A stretch of DNA of 64,000 nucleotides from Paenibacillus kribbensis (GCF_002240415.1 NZ_CP020028.1:2133501-2197500), one strand, 5' to 3'; positions 47,042-55,596 are shown, numbered from the stretch's first letter. Program-made: numbers and translations. Notes: generated from the sequence alone by a model not told the origin.

Positions 47042-48129
47042 GTTTCGGCTTCCTCCTTTTTTTTGAAAACATAAGATAGGATCAACAGCAGAAAAGGGAG
47101 CACAATCAGGAAAAAATAAGCGGAACTATTCGCTAGGGAACCAATGAACTCGAAATCTTCTCTTCGTTGGGGCAAATAAGCAATTATGCATGAGGCGAGC
47201 ACAACAAAGGGAACTGCTTTTTTGTGACTTTTTTGCTTGAGTAGGTAGCTTATTCCGTAAGACGCAGCATAATAGTAGGCGCTTATGGCACCAAAGATCG
47301 AAATGAGCCAAATCGGCAGGAAAATAAAATCGACCCGATCCATCGTTCCCAGCGGAATAGACCTGAGCAAATAAATGATCGGCTCGGGCATTAAATCAAG
47401 CTGCTGGGGGCTAAATGCAGTCTGACAGGTGAATACCGTAAAACAATACAACAAGACCACGGTCACGTTAGCTGCCAGAATTGTCTTGAGCTTGCCCACA
47501 CTTTTGCCCTCTATCATAGGGAAGACGACGAGAATAAACTCAAAACCAAACATCGCCATCAGTGTTTCTTTTGAACCGACAATAATACGGGACCATCCCG
47601 CCTCAGTTAGTGGCAACAAATAAAGTGGGTTGGATTGCTTTATGCCATAGCTGATTAATAGTATCATTGGCAAAATCAGAAATGAGATTAACACAAGCAC
47701 CCGTGTAATTGTTCTCAAATTTTCCCGAACCAGATAGATGCTACTGAACAAAAACAGTGCCAGTATAGCCCAACGGGGAGTAAACTGCAGCATCCAGCGG
47801 TTAATAACGTCATAAGCATTCACAAGCACCGAGGTCCCCATAAGCAGATAGAAAGCAATGTAAGTGGCAGTCAGTATTTTGCCAATCCAGGATCCGGTAA
47901 GCTGGGTTAATATCTGATATATAGAGGAAGAGGGGAATCGCCTTAACAAGAGCCAGCACAGCAAAATGATAAGCTGGGTCAGAAAGCCGCCAATAAGGAC
48001 AGATATCAAGCCCCCTCCTTTGGATGAAAGGTGCATTTGATAGGGAAGTGATAAAATGTCTACGCCAATCTCAAACTTGATGATCAAAAAAAACAGTTGA
48101 TTCCGTGTAATAGTACTTTCTTTATTCAC
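47038..48129 (-). CDS. Spore germination protein, GerB family permease
   Basis: A 363-residue integral membrane protein of the GerAB/endospore germination permease family, related to APC amino acid transporters. Ten hydrophobic helices are visible, starting with QLFFLIIKFEIGVDILSLPY. In germinant receptors this subunit binds the small nutrient, such as an amino acid. It overlaps gerA by eight bases and gerC by four. Confidence 0.92.
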   Translation of the reverse strand: MNKESTITRNQLFFLIIKFEIGVDILSLPYQMHLSSKGGGLISVLIGGFLTQLIILLCWLLLRRFPSSSIYQILTQLTGSWIGKILTATYIAFYLLMGTSVLVNAYDVINRWMLQFTPRWAILALFLFSSIYLVRENLRTITRVLVLISFLILPMILLISYGIKQSNPLYLLPLTEAGWSRIIVGSKETLMAMFGFEFILVVFPMIEGKSVGKLKTILAANVTVVLLYCFTVFTCQTAFSPQQLDLMPEPIIYLLRSIPLGTMDRVDFIFLPIWLISIFGAISAYYYAASYGISYLLKQKSHKKAVPFVVLASCIIAYLPQRREDFEFIGSLANSSAYFFLIVLPFLLLILSYVFKKKEEAET

Positions 48130-49585
48130 GTCGTTTCCAGCTCCTAGAGTTGTTCTGTTGCTTCAATTTTTGGGCTTTAGAATCATGGGGCCGCTGATGG
48201 AGTGTCCATATGGGAAAACGGATAAAAACATCCTTCATATCGCCAAGCCGAAAAGGTGCAAGAGGAGCAAAATAGGGCGTACCAAACGTCTCCAGCTTAC
48301 AAAGGTGGATGGTGAGAATAAGCAAACCAAAAGCAATGCCGATATATCCGAACAAGGCCGCTGCAATCATCATTGGAAAGCGGAGAATACGGACAGCTGA
48401 GCTCATTTCATGAGAGGGTACCAAAAAAGAAGAAATTGCTGTTAACGAGACGACGATAATCATCGTATATGACACGAGGCCTGCCCGAACGATAGCATCC
48501 CCGATGACCAAACCGCCAACGATACCAATGGTTTGACCGACCCGACTGGGGAGGCGGACCCCGGCTTCCCGCAGCACCTCAAAGATCAATTCAAGCAGCA
48601 TGGCCTCGATAATAGCTGGAAAGGGAATGTTCCCCAGTGATTTTTTGATGGTGTGTGCCAGTTCTAATGGCAAAATAGCAGAATGAAAAGCTATCGTTGC
48701 AATGTAAACGGCAGGCAGCGTAAAAGCGATCAGAAAGCTAACCATCCGAATCATTCTTAGAAATGAACTGATAATCCAACGGCCATGATAATCATCAGGG
48801 CTTTGGTAAAATGCAAAAAAAGAAACGGGGGCAATTAAAGCGGTAGGGCTACCTTCAGCCAAAATTGCGATCCGTCCCTCCATTAGATTAGCAGTTACCC
48901 GGTCCGGCCGTTCCGTGCTGAGCTGCTGAGGAAACAGGGAAAAAGGATTGTCCTCCGTAAACTCTTGAATAAAACCGGGAGGGAGTACCATGTCCGAGGA
49001 GATCGCTTTAATTCTCATCTTCACTTCTTCCACCAGCTCAGGATTAGCCAGGTCTTGAACATAGACGATAGCAATTTTAGTTCTCGTTCTAGATCCGACA
49101 TAATAATAACGTACAACCAGCGACGGGTTGATAATTTGTTTGCGAATTAGATTGAGATTGATGGATAGCTGCTCAATAAATCCGTTGTGGGGTCCGCGAA
49201 TAATCCCCTCGTTTTCCGGTTCATCCGTACTGCGAGTGTATGTTTTTTCGGAAGAAAGGATATAAAACTCTTCCGTGCGATCTATCATAAAAATGCAATA
49301 TCCCTGAATAAGCGAATCAATGGCATTTTGGAGGTTAGTATCCTTTTGGCTGCTCAGGGTAGTGAACATTTGATGGGAGCTTGTGTCGGTCTTCTCGTAT
49401 AAAGCACTCAGGATATGCGTCTGAATCATCTCCTGATCCACGAGCGAATCAATATAGAGAAGCATACTATCTTTACCGTCAACGGAAATCGCCTGTTTTT
49501 GTAAATCATCCGTATAAAAAAGCGCTTGCTCTATAAAAGAAACATTGCTGCTTAATTCAAAGAAAGCTGCGTCATGTCTGGTCAA
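48122..49585 (-). CDS. Spore germination protein, GerA family
   Basis: A GerAA-type receptor subunit, 487 residues from the chosen start. A large N-terminal soluble domain (PHNGFIEQLSINLNLIRKQI, VRYYYVGSRTRTKIAIVYV) precedes a membrane region of about five helices (LPAVYIATIAFHSAILPLEL, EAGVRLPSRVGQTIGIVGGL). I place the start at TTG 49585 because a perfect AAAGGAGGTG lies six bases upstream. An ATG at 49675 is in frame but has no ribosome site. It heads the ger operon. Confidence 0.9.
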   Translation of the reverse strand: MTRHDAAFFELSSNVSFIEQALFYTDDLQKQAISVDGKDSMLLYIDSLVDQEMIQTHILSALYEKTDTSSHQMFTTLSSQKDTNLQNAIDSLIQGYCIFMIDRTEEFYILSSEKTYTRSTDEPENEGIIRGPHNGFIEQLSINLNLIRKQIINPSLVVRYYYVGSRTRTKIAIVYVQDLANPELVEEVKMRIKAISSDMVLPPGFIQEFTEDNPFSLFPQQLSTERPDRVTANLMEGRIAILAEGSPTALIAPVSFFAFYQSPDDYHGRWIISSFLRMIRMVSFLIAFTLPAVYIATIAFHSAILPLELAHTIKKSLGNIPFPAIIEAMLLELIFEVLREAGVRLPSRVGQTIGIVGGLVIGDAIVRAGLVSYTMIIVVSLTAISSFLVPSHEMSSAVRILRFPMMIAAALFGYIGIAFGLLILTIHLCKLETFGTPYFAPLAPFRLGDMKDVFIRFPIWTLHQRPHDSKAQKLKQQNNSRSWKRRE

Positions 49586-49695
49586 GAGAGCACCTCCTTT
49601 TTGGATGAGATAGGTATAATGTGCGCCAAATGGATTGGATTTATCCACGATCTGGTGAATTATCCATTCTCGCATCTATTGGACTGTAGACGAGA

Positions 49696-50109
49696 TTACA
49701 AGGGAACATCATCTTGGGTCAGATCAATTCCCAGATAATGTCCCAGTTTCCGTCTGACCTCACTGCGGGCAAAGGAGGAAAGCATGAAAAACCGCTTTTG
49801 ATAACCGCGGCACATATACAAAACCTCTACACCTTCATGATTTCGGATTTCACTATATATTTTAATCCCTTGTCTTTTCATTTGGGCCTTCGTCTCTGCT
49901 AATTGAACTGCAACGCGCTGTTGTACTTCAGTCAGGCTACGAACGTACAGATCGGGCATTTTTAAAGGAGAGGTACTCAGAATACGAATGTCTCGCTCCA
50001 AAACATCCAGCACAAGGGTTAAAAGTACACAGATCTTGATCAACGCCGCATCTTTTTCGGAAGGTTGAGGGGCTTTACTCTTGTTGTCATGCAGCTTTTT
50101 GTTTGTCAT
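49696..50109 (-). CDS. Unknown protein, probably LexA-controlled
   Basis: A 137-residue soluble protein of unrecognised family, starting at ATG 50109 with AAGGAGA upstream. A charged, disordered N-terminus (NKKLHDNKSKAPQPSEKD) precedes one helical segment (IKICVLLTLVLDVLERDI). A C-terminal alpha/beta part with YSEIRNHEGVEVLYMCRGYQKRFFML and a basic RSEVRRKLGHYLG helix follows. The LexA-like palindrome at 50158-50171 lies in its promoter region. It sits upstream of gerA on the same strand, 110 bases away. Confidence 0.7.
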   Translation of the reverse strand: MTNKKLHDNKSKAPQPSEKDAALIKICVLLTLVLDVLERDIRILSTSPLKMPDLYVRSLTEVQQRVAVQLAETKAQMKRQGIKIYSEIRNHEGVEVLYMCRGYQKRFFMLSSFARSEVRRKLGHYLGIDLTQDDVPL

Positions 50110-50157
50110 AAAAATCTCCTTTACTCGGAGTAAGAATACAATATATAATAAGTGTAC

Positions 50158-50171
50158 AGAACAAACGTTCC
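50158..50171 (-). promoter_or_regulatory. LexA-like palindrome upstream of the unknown gene
   Basis: The site reads AGAACAAACGTTCC on the forward strand with exact GAAC and GTTC halves spaced by four. It lies 49 bases before the start codon and just upstream of an AT-rich -10-like region (TATTATATATTG on the reverse strand). Confidence 0.65.
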
Positions 50172-50445
50172 CTTTATACCTCATCATAGGAATTTTTCTG
50201 TTATGTAAGCAATCATCAATTATTGGAAAAGCAGCAGGAAAGCAAATTTTATAGTTTTATACCTGGTTTGAAGCACTAATCGGGGTGTCAATACACAGAA
50301 CTTTTTGCTTGGATCGCCGGTGACAGTGAAACGGGATTTATGTTAAGCTAATGCTTAAAAAACTTACATAAAAGGAGAGATCGTTACTGATTGCGGTCAG
50401 TTGCTATTATTTATCATAAGAAGGTAGAGAAAGAAGGTATACATA
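50172..50445. other. Gene-free stretch before the EamA gene
   Basis: No gene is seen. It must hold the promoter of the EamA gene, but no convincing -35/-10 pair stands out. Confidence 0.4.
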
Positions 50446-51336
50446 TTGTCACGTTCGTTGTATGCAGCGTTATTGCTACTGAGTCTTATTTGGGGTGGTT
50501 CGTTTCTGTTTATTAAAGTGTTATTGCTGCATCAAGTAGGACCGTGGACCATCGTTTTTCTCCGTTCCAGCTTCGGATTTGTTTTTATTGTCTTGTTGAT
50601 GCTGTTTATGCGCATACCGTTTAAAATCAACAGCATTCCGTGGAAGTCCGTTATTCTGGTAGCTTTGGTCAACATGGTTTTACCATGGACTTTGATCGGT
50701 TTTAGTGAGACCAGAATAGCTAGCAGCATGGCTTCGGTATTAAATGCTACAACGCCCATTTGGACCATGTTGGTGGGGCTTGTCCTTTTCGGAGCTATAT
50801 TTCATCGCCTACAGTGGCTGGGAATGTGTCTCGCTTTTGTAGGGATCATTATTTTACTGGGCATTAATCCTGCATCCATTATTTCAGTTGATCCTGTAGG
50901 TTTTGGATGTATGCTGCTTGCGACTCTCTGCTACGGATTTGGAACGCAGCTGTCCAAACGTTTTCTCTCCAATCTGTCCATGTATCAGGCTACCTTTGCG
51001 ACACTGTTTGGTGCGGCAGTTGGGGGTGGTATCATGATGACAATTGTAGAGAGACCTGATTTGTCGATTGTTTTTGTTCCCGGTGTGTTTGGTTCCCTCG
51101 TAGGACTAGGGGTTCTGGGATCAGGAGTAGCGTATATTTTGTTCAACTATATGATATTGCGAGGAAGTGCAGAATTTGCTGCTTCGGTGACTTATTTTGT
51201 ACCAGTGAGCGCTATTGTATGGGGATTTTTGCTGCTGAATGAGCATATTGGCTGGAATGTTCTTGCCGGACTCGTTCTTATCCTGGGAGGTGTATTTATG
51301 GCCAATCAGCGTAGAACAGTCAAATTAGCTGGATAA
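50446..51336 (+). CDS. EamA/DMT family transporter
   Basis: A 296-residue, ten-helix drug/metabolite transporter made of two EamA repeats (LLSLIWGGSFLFIKV at the start of the first, CYGFGTQLSKRF in the second). Such proteins export amino acids or other metabolites; the substrate is unknown. It starts at TTG 50446 with AAGAAGGT upstream. No partner gene is evident. Confidence 0.85.
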   Translation: MSRSLYAALLLLSLIWGGSFLFIKVLLLHQVGPWTIVFLRSSFGFVFIVLLMLFMRIPFKINSIPWKSVILVALVNMVLPWTLIGFSETRIASSMASVLNATTPIWTMLVGLVLFGAIFHRLQWLGMCLAFVGIIILLGINPASIISVDPVGFGCMLLATLCYGFGTQLSKRFLSNLSMYQATFATLFGAAVGGGIMMTIVERPDLSIVFVPGVFGSLVGLGVLGSGVAYILFNYMILRGSAEFAASVTYFVPVSAIVWGFLLLNEHIGWNVLAGLVLILGGVFMANQRRTVKLAG

Positions 51337-51399
51337 TAGCGCTGTAAACGGGTAGAAATACGCGGGAGTATATTTTATGTGCATTCGCCAAACCTTCGG

Positions 51400-51445
51400 T
51401 ATAATGCTGTAATTCGCACATACAATAAAGCATGCTCGCACATAC
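51400..51445 (+). promoter_or_regulatory. Upstream promoter with a 10-base direct repeat
   Basis: A TATAAT (51400-51405) is followed by TCGCACATAC at 51414-51423 and again at 51436-51445, 22 bases apart, which is about two helical turns. This fits a repressor bound to the same face of DNA, though no regulator is known. Confidence 0.4.
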
Positions 51446-51500
51446 CATAAAAAATATGGTGCAGCCATAAAAAGCAAGCTTTTTAGCAAGTGGTAAGGTG

Positions 51501-51509
51501 TGGTATAAT
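51501..51509 (+). promoter_or_regulatory. Extended -10 promoter for the yitT leader
   Basis: TGGTATAAT is an extended -10 (TGN-TATAAT). The -35 region is weak. Transcription would start near 51516 and give a leader of about 285 bases. Confidence 0.5.
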
Positions 51510-51565
51510 AATTTATAGAAATACAAGTACCACAGAAATGTCGGAGTTTTATTCCACAAAAGAAA

Positions 51566-51693
51566 GGATCAGGATACCATGTGTCCCCGAAGGATACTTC
51601 CCCAAAGGACGATTTGGAAACGATTTGATCTGTCTTATACTTAGCTTTTCCGCGGAGTAACGTCAAGTTGCGAAAGCCAACTCTGCGGAAGAG
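51566..51693 (+). ncRNA. Candidate structured leader RNA upstream of the YitT gene
   Basis: Two domains fold by eye. Domain 1: GGATCA (51566-51571) pairs with TGATCT (51626-51631), enclosing three hairpins: GGATAC/GTGTCC, GAAG/CTTC and CCAAA/TTTGG. Domain 2: CTTTTCCGCGGA (51645-51656) pairs with TCTGCGGAAGAG (51682-51693). It carries a ten-base bulge on its 5' side and a hairpin closed by a GAAA tetraloop. It matches no riboswitch class I know (not S-box, T-box, ykkC, yybP, GEMM, ydaO or M-box). A further hairpin AGGAC/GTCCT lies at ~51709-51721. The fold has no covariation support yet. Confidence 0.45.
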
Positions 51694-51800
51694 GGGATTG
51701 TACATGCGAAGGACCAAGTCCTCAAGGCACATTTTACCCGGTAGCTTCCGTAAGAGTGGGCTCATCCACAATAAACTTACGAGAAACCGAGGGAGCCTGT

Positions 51801-52505
51801 ATGAGGAAAACTTACGAATCTATCGTGAACAATGGAGCACTAAGGCAGATTGTTGTCATGCTGCTCGGAACATGCATTTTAGCTTTTACGTACTATCACA
51901 TTAATGCTCAAAATCATTTGTCAGAAGGCGGATTTGCGGGCCTGGCCCTGCTGGGACATTATGCCTTTGGCATATCTCCGGCGTGGAGTATGCTGTTGCT
52001 GGATATTCCTGTCATCATTCTGGCATGGGTGTTGAAGGGCAGAAGATTCATGCTGCTGGCATTGATCGGAGCAGTCGGCTTTTCCCTGTTTTATGCAGGA
52101 TTTGAAAAATATTCGACGCTGGTTATAGATCTGCACGGCAACTTGCTAATAGCGGCTTTGCTTTGTGGAGTACTGACTGGGTTGGGAGCCGGAATCGTGC
52201 TGCGATTCGGTGGAGCAACCGGGGGCGATGACATTTTGTCCCTGCTGATCAGTGAGTGGCGCGGATGGAAAATCGGCAATGTGTTTATTGTCAGTGACAT
52301 TATCGTATTAGGATTATCACTATTGTATCTACCTGTGAAGGAAACAATGTTTACAATACTGGCTGTGTGGCTTGCCGGAAAAATAATTACATGGACGACA
52401 ACATTCCAACTGCACCGACCTGTGAAAAAGGTGCTGCCTGCGGCTGTTCCAGCCAACAAGGTAGTTGCCAAAACTGTGCCGGTCGTCCACAGCCTTCGTC
52501 AATAA
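51801..52505 (+). CDS. YitT family membrane protein
   Basis: A 234-residue protein of the YitT/DUF161 type with five or six membrane helices. SEGGFAGLALLGHYAFG and the GGATGGDDILSLLISEW motif are typical. The family is widespread in Bacillales and its function is unknown. The usual C-terminal DUF2179 domain is missing, so this is the short form. The ATG at 51801 has GAGGGAG five bases upstream. It lies behind a long, apparently structured leader and ends before a strong hairpin. Confidence 0.85.
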   Translation: MRKTYESIVNNGALRQIVVMLLGTCILAFTYYHINAQNHLSEGGFAGLALLGHYAFGISPAWSMLLLDIPVIILAWVLKGRRFMLLALIGAVGFSLFYAGFEKYSTLVIDLHGNLLIAALLCGVLTGLGAGIVLRFGGATGGDDILSLLISEWRGWKIGNVFIVSDIIVLGLSLLYLPVKETMFTILAVWLAGKIITWTTTFQLHRPVKKVLPAAVPANKVVAKTVPVVHSLRQ

Positions 52506-52509
52506 GGAG

Positions 52510-52554
52510 AGGGTGTTACGTTAGGAGAGAAATCTTCTTACGTAACACCCTTTC
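52510..52554 (+). terminator. Terminator after the YitT gene
   Basis: AGGGTGTTACGT and ACGTAACACCCT are perfect 12-base inverted copies around a short loop, followed by TTT. Confidence 0.8.
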
Positions 52555-52571
52555 GCTGTATCTAAGCTCTG

Positions 52572-52700
52572 TCAGAAAGGCTTCTGAGCAGACTGAATGC
52601 GTCCAGAATGATGGTGATCGTTCCATTCCTTGGCTTGAGAAGTTGCAATGGCAATGGAGCGTCCTTCTTTATAGCCGTCACGAAGTAGTGCGTTAGCAAT
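52572..52700 (-). pseudogene. Relic of a YdaT-like (DUF2188-associated) gene
   Basis: Reading the reverse strand from 52700 gives IANALLRDGYKEGRSIAIAT followed by SQAKEWNDHH and a stop at 52572-52574. This closely resembles the YdaT-type segment IANAxxxEGYxEGRAIxIATxxAxEW. The N-terminal part of the family (MPW...NDYP...) is missing. The upstream codons do not fit and there is no start codon, so only about 42 codons of a former gene survive. Confidence 0.6.
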
Positions 52701-52760
52701 GTAAACAAAAAAGAATGAAAATACTGTAAAATGTATTTTGAGAAAAAGCGTATAATGATG

Positions 52761-52809
52761 TGCAGAATGCAGAATGCAGAATGCAGAATGCAGAATGCAG
52801 AATACAGAA
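52761..52809 (+). repeat. Tandem heptamer repeat TGCAGAA x6 plus one variant
   Basis: Six perfect copies of TGCAGAA (52761-52802) are followed by TACAGAA (52803-52809). The array lies between a TATAAT (52751-52756) and the ribosome site of amj, so it occupies the start of the amj transcript. Arrays of this kind change length by slippage. Confidence 0.9.
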
Positions 52810-52831
52810 TACCAGAAAAGGGGTGGAGCAT

Positions 52832-53635
52832 TTGTTTGCCTGGGGGGTTGTTTTTCTACTTACCATCATCATACATACTACGGATAGCTTGTCTTACGCC
52901 CTACGTCTTGGAGGCTTACGGGCGCGTCGTATCGGACTGGCGTTAACCGTAGCGGGGATGCTGCTCTTGGTTTCACGTACCTCTAATATGGCGCAGGGGC
53001 CTTTGCTGGGAGGAATGGTTGACCAGGCCAAAGCTGCGGCACAAATGGGCGGAGCGGATGTCGGACTGGAGTTACATATGCATGGAGTGTTATTGGCCGC
53101 AACCGTTGGAACAATGTTCGCTATTTTGTTGTATCCAACGGTTGTGCGCATGTCAGCCAGATGGATTGTACACTTGGAGCATACTGGGTCTATTCCGGCT
53201 ATGGTGCGTCATTTCATGCTGCGAAATCGCTGGAAGTATGCGGGCTATTATATAAAGCGTCCTACCTGGTCCATGCTCACCTCACTGTTGAGTGGAGTAA
53301 TACCCAAGCGTCTCATTGTTTTGAATATGACGGTTACCGCAATTTATACGACCGGGGTGGTATCCGCCTTGTACGCATCGTTCCTGTGGCCCGCTCAAAG
53401 TACGGTAATGTCCATGTCGTCAGGTCTAATCAATGGCGTAGCAACGGTACTATTGACCCTGTTAATTGATCCTCGATTGGCCGTTTTGTCGGAAAAAACA
53501 TTGCGTGGAGAACTGCCTTTACATCGGATGAACAGTATGTACGGCTGGATGATCATTTCGCGATTGGCAGGTACCTTGCTTGCCCAGTTGTTACTGGTAC
53601 CGCTGGCCATTTGGCTTGGATGGGTTATGGGCTGA
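52832..53635 (+). CDS. amj: Lipid II flippase Amj (DUF2837)
   Basis: A 267-residue membrane protein with about six helices, of the Amj (YdaH) family. In B. subtilis Amj can replace MurJ in flipping lipid II for peptidoglycan synthesis and is made under envelope stress. The segment LLVSRTSNMAQGPLLGGMVD and the early IHTTDSLSYALRLGG are characteristic. I place the start at TTG 52832 with AAAGGGGTGG at 52817-52826. Upstream in-frame GTG codons (52760, 52823) would translate the heptamer repeat or lack a ribosome site. Confidence 0.85.
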   Translation: MFAWGVVFLLTIIIHTTDSLSYALRLGGLRARRIGLALTVAGMLLLVSRTSNMAQGPLLGGMVDQAKAAAQMGGADVGLELHMHGVLLAATVGTMFAILLYPTVVRMSARWIVHLEHTGSIPAMVRHFMLRNRWKYAGYYIKRPTWSMLTSLLSGVIPKRLIVLNMTVTAIYTTGVVSALYASFLWPAQSTVMSMSSGLINGVATVLLTLLIDPRLAVLSEKTLRGELPLHRMNSMYGWMIISRLAGTLLAQLLLVPLAIWLGWVMG

Positions 53636-53658
53636 GGTGCAACGATGTGCTATACATT

Positions 53659-53708
53659 GAAAAAAGGCTGACCTGAGGTCATCCGTTAGGGATGCCTTGA
53701 GCCAGCCT
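53659..53708 (-). terminator. Terminator of msrAB
   Basis: On the reverse strand AGGCTG...CAGCCT with an inner GGCATCC/GGATG stem ends in TTTTTT. It lies between convergent amj and msrAB. Confidence 0.75.
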
Positions 53709-53728
53709 GAGATGCTTTTGTGGTTCAC

Positions 53729-54700
53729 TTACTTTTCAAATAATGACTTATAGGCTCCATACCCCTCACGCTCCAAGTCCTCTAGAGGAACAAAGCGGAG
53801 TGCGGCGGAATTGATGCAATAGCGGAGTCCCTCTGGACCTGGACCATCGTCAAATACATGCCCCAAATGAGAGTCTGCTTCACGGCTACGGACCTCGGTA
53901 CGGATCATAAAATGGCTGAGATCGGTCTTTTCTTTGATGCTGTAGCTGCGCAGGGGGCGGGTAAAGCTCGGCCAACCGCAGCCCGCATCATATTTGTCCA
54001 GCGAGCTGAACAAAGGCTCTCCGGATACGATATCCACGTAAATCCCTTCACCCTCATGATTCCAAAATTCATTTTGAAAAGGGCGCTCAGTCGCGTTTTT
54101 TTGTGTTACTTCGTATTGGATAGGGGTCAGCCGATCTTTAAGATCAGATTTATCAATCTTGTTGGACCAATTCTGCTCGATAAAGTCCTCGCGGCCTGAG
54201 CCTTTGCGGTAGCGTTTGTAATGAGCGGGATTCTTCTTGTGATAGTCCTGATGATATTCTTCCGCTTCATAAAAAGTTGCCGCAGGCAGGATGGGTGTAG
54301 CAATGGGCTTGTCGAAGCGTCCACTTTGAGCCAGAGCTTCTTTAGAGGCTTCTGCTTGGATTCGCTGCTCTTCATTATGATAGAAAATAGCCGTTTGGTA
54401 GGACAAGCCTCTATCGTGGAATTGTCCCCCTTCATCTGTCGGGTCAATCTGTTGCCAGAAAAGCTCCAACAGTTTTTCATACGGGAAAACTTGTGGATCA
54501 AATGTAATTTGTACTGCTTCCACATGTCCCGTAGTTTCAGAGCACACCTCTTCATAGGTGGGGTTTTCTGTATGTCCTCCTGTATAGCCGGATCTAACCT
54601 TTAAAATACCGGGCAATTCCTCGAAAGGGGAAACCATGCACCAGAAGCAGCCGCCTGCAAAAGTTGCCTTTTCCACTGTGTTTGGATTGTTGGTGCTCAT
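53729..54700 (-). CDS. msrAB: Fused peptide methionine sulfoxide reductase MsrA/MsrB
   Basis: A 323-residue protein that repairs both diastereomers of oxidised methionine. MsrA comes first (~8-160) with GGCFWC and catalytic Cys18. MsrB follows (~180-320) with [23 protein letters not shown] and catalytic Cys295 in [11 protein letters not shown]. The MsrB part lacks the two Cys-X2-Cys zinc sites found in many relatives. The ATG at 54700 has GGAG eight bases upstream; a GTG three codons earlier is less likely. No signal peptide, so it is cytoplasmic. Confidence 0.95.
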   Translation of the reverse strand: MSTNNPNTVEKATFAGGCFWCMVSPFEELPGILKVRSGYTGGHTENPTYEEVCSETTGHVEAVQITFDPQVFPYEKLLELFWQQIDPTDEGGQFHDRGLSYQTAIFYHNEEQRIQAEASKEALAQSGRFDKPIATPILPAATFYEAEEYHQDYHKKNPAHYKRYRKGSGREDFIEQNWSNKIDKSDLKDRLTPIQYEVTQKNATERPFQNEFWNHEGEGIYVDIVSGEPLFSSLDKYDAGCGWPSFTRPLRSYSIKEKTDLSHFMIRTEVRSREADSHLGHVFDDGPGPEGLRYCINSAALRFVPLEDLEREGYGAYKSLFEK

Positions 54701-54878
54701 ACTCGTCACTCCAATCTGAGTTTGTTAATTAGTTGATATTTAAATAGCTTACAATTAAATTATATATGACATTTTCGCAAAATCCAACGAACCATCACAA
54801 GCTGATCGGTTCCGCAACGATCTCTTCCTCAAAATTATAGTTCTACAACCCAACAGATTCGGGGAAAAAACCACAACG

Positions 54879-55496
54879 TTATGTTCTATTGGCACGTTGA
54901 AGTCTTTTTCGATACAGTACAAAGCAGCCACCCAGCAGCGAAGTATACAACAGCAAAATGAGCAAGCCGGTGATCGGATGTTCCGCAATGGTGCCGCCTG
55001 CATAAGCGTATACGGCAATTGCGGGCAGTTTGCCAATAGCAGTCCCTAGCAGAAAGCTCCAAAACGGAAACCCCGCTACTCCGGTGTATACATTTACAGC
55101 CGCCTGCGGGATGACCGGAATCAGGCGAGCCAGCAGCACAGCGGTAAAAGGCTCCCGCTCCATGACCTGATTCAAGCGTTCCAACGCGGGAAACCGCTTC
55201 AGGTATGCTCGTCCTTTGTCGCGGAACAGGGTACGTACCGCACCATAAACGACCAGTGCAGCCAAGGTAGTGCCAAGCCAGCAGATCAAAGCGCCTTGCC
55301 AGGCACCTGCCGCATAAGCAATGGAAGCGATAATCAGCTTGTAAGGCACGAACGGAATTAACGCGAATAAAAATGCAATTAGCAGCAGAGCCGGGAAGGA
55401 GGTTTGCTTATTTGCCCAAGCAAGCCAATCATATCTGTAGATAAACGCGATGCAGAGCAGCGAAACATAAGCAGCGGCGAATAGCCATTTTTTCAT
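54879..55496 (-). CDS. TVP38/TMEM64 (VTT/DedA-like) membrane protein
   Basis: A 205-residue membrane protein with five or six helices of the VTT superfamily. Marks are FALIPFVPYKLIIASIAYAAGAWQGAL in the first half and FTAVLLARLIPVIPQAAVNVYTGVAGFPFWSFLLGTAIGKLP in the second, the re-entrant core of the family. Members act as lipid scramblases or transporters. AGAGGT lies upstream of the start. It is divergent from the Mn-riboswitch gene. Confidence 0.88.
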   Translation of the reverse strand: MKKWLFAAAYVSLLCIAFIYRYDWLAWANKQTSFPALLLIAFLFALIPFVPYKLIIASIAYAAGAWQGALICWLGTTLAALVVYGAVRTLFRDKGRAYLKRFPALERLNQVMEREPFTAVLLARLIPVIPQAAVNVYTGVAGFPFWSFLLGTAIGKLPAIAVYAYAGGTIAEHPITGLLILLLYTSLLGGCFVLYRKRLQRANRT

Positions 55497-55553
55497 TTAC
55501 ATACCTCTTTCATTATTTCTGTTTGGCTTATCACTTATACGGAAAAAATAGGG

Positions 55554-55582
55554 TTCACATTCCCAATAATGTGTGTTATACT
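55554..55582 (+). promoter_or_regulatory. Promoter of the TerC-family gene
   Basis: TTCACA (55554-55559) and TATACT (55577-55582) are 17 bases apart, with the riboswitch beginning about 15 bases later. Confidence 0.7.
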
Positions 55583-55596
55583 GCCACTAACAGAAT

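Noticed and set aside
51325..51771. A 148-codon reverse-strand frame across the yitT leader
   Set aside because: It has no ribosome site, odd composition, and covers the promoter and leader of a real gene.
51541..51800. A T-box or tRNA-like element in the yitT leader
   Set aside because: There is no T-box AGGGTGGNACCGCG sequence or antiterminator, and the hairpin lengths do not fit a tRNA.
52760..52831. GTG 52760 as the start of amj, giving a repeated MQNAECR N-terminus
   Set aside because: The GTG lies at or before the predicted transcription start, the repeat is simple sequence, and TTG 52832 has a good ribosome site and matches the family start. Kept only as an alternative in the findings.
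35046..54000. A prophage or genomic island
   Set aside because: No integrase, phage structural genes, insertion sequence or flanking repeats were seen; the region is accessory but has no mobile-element hallmarks.
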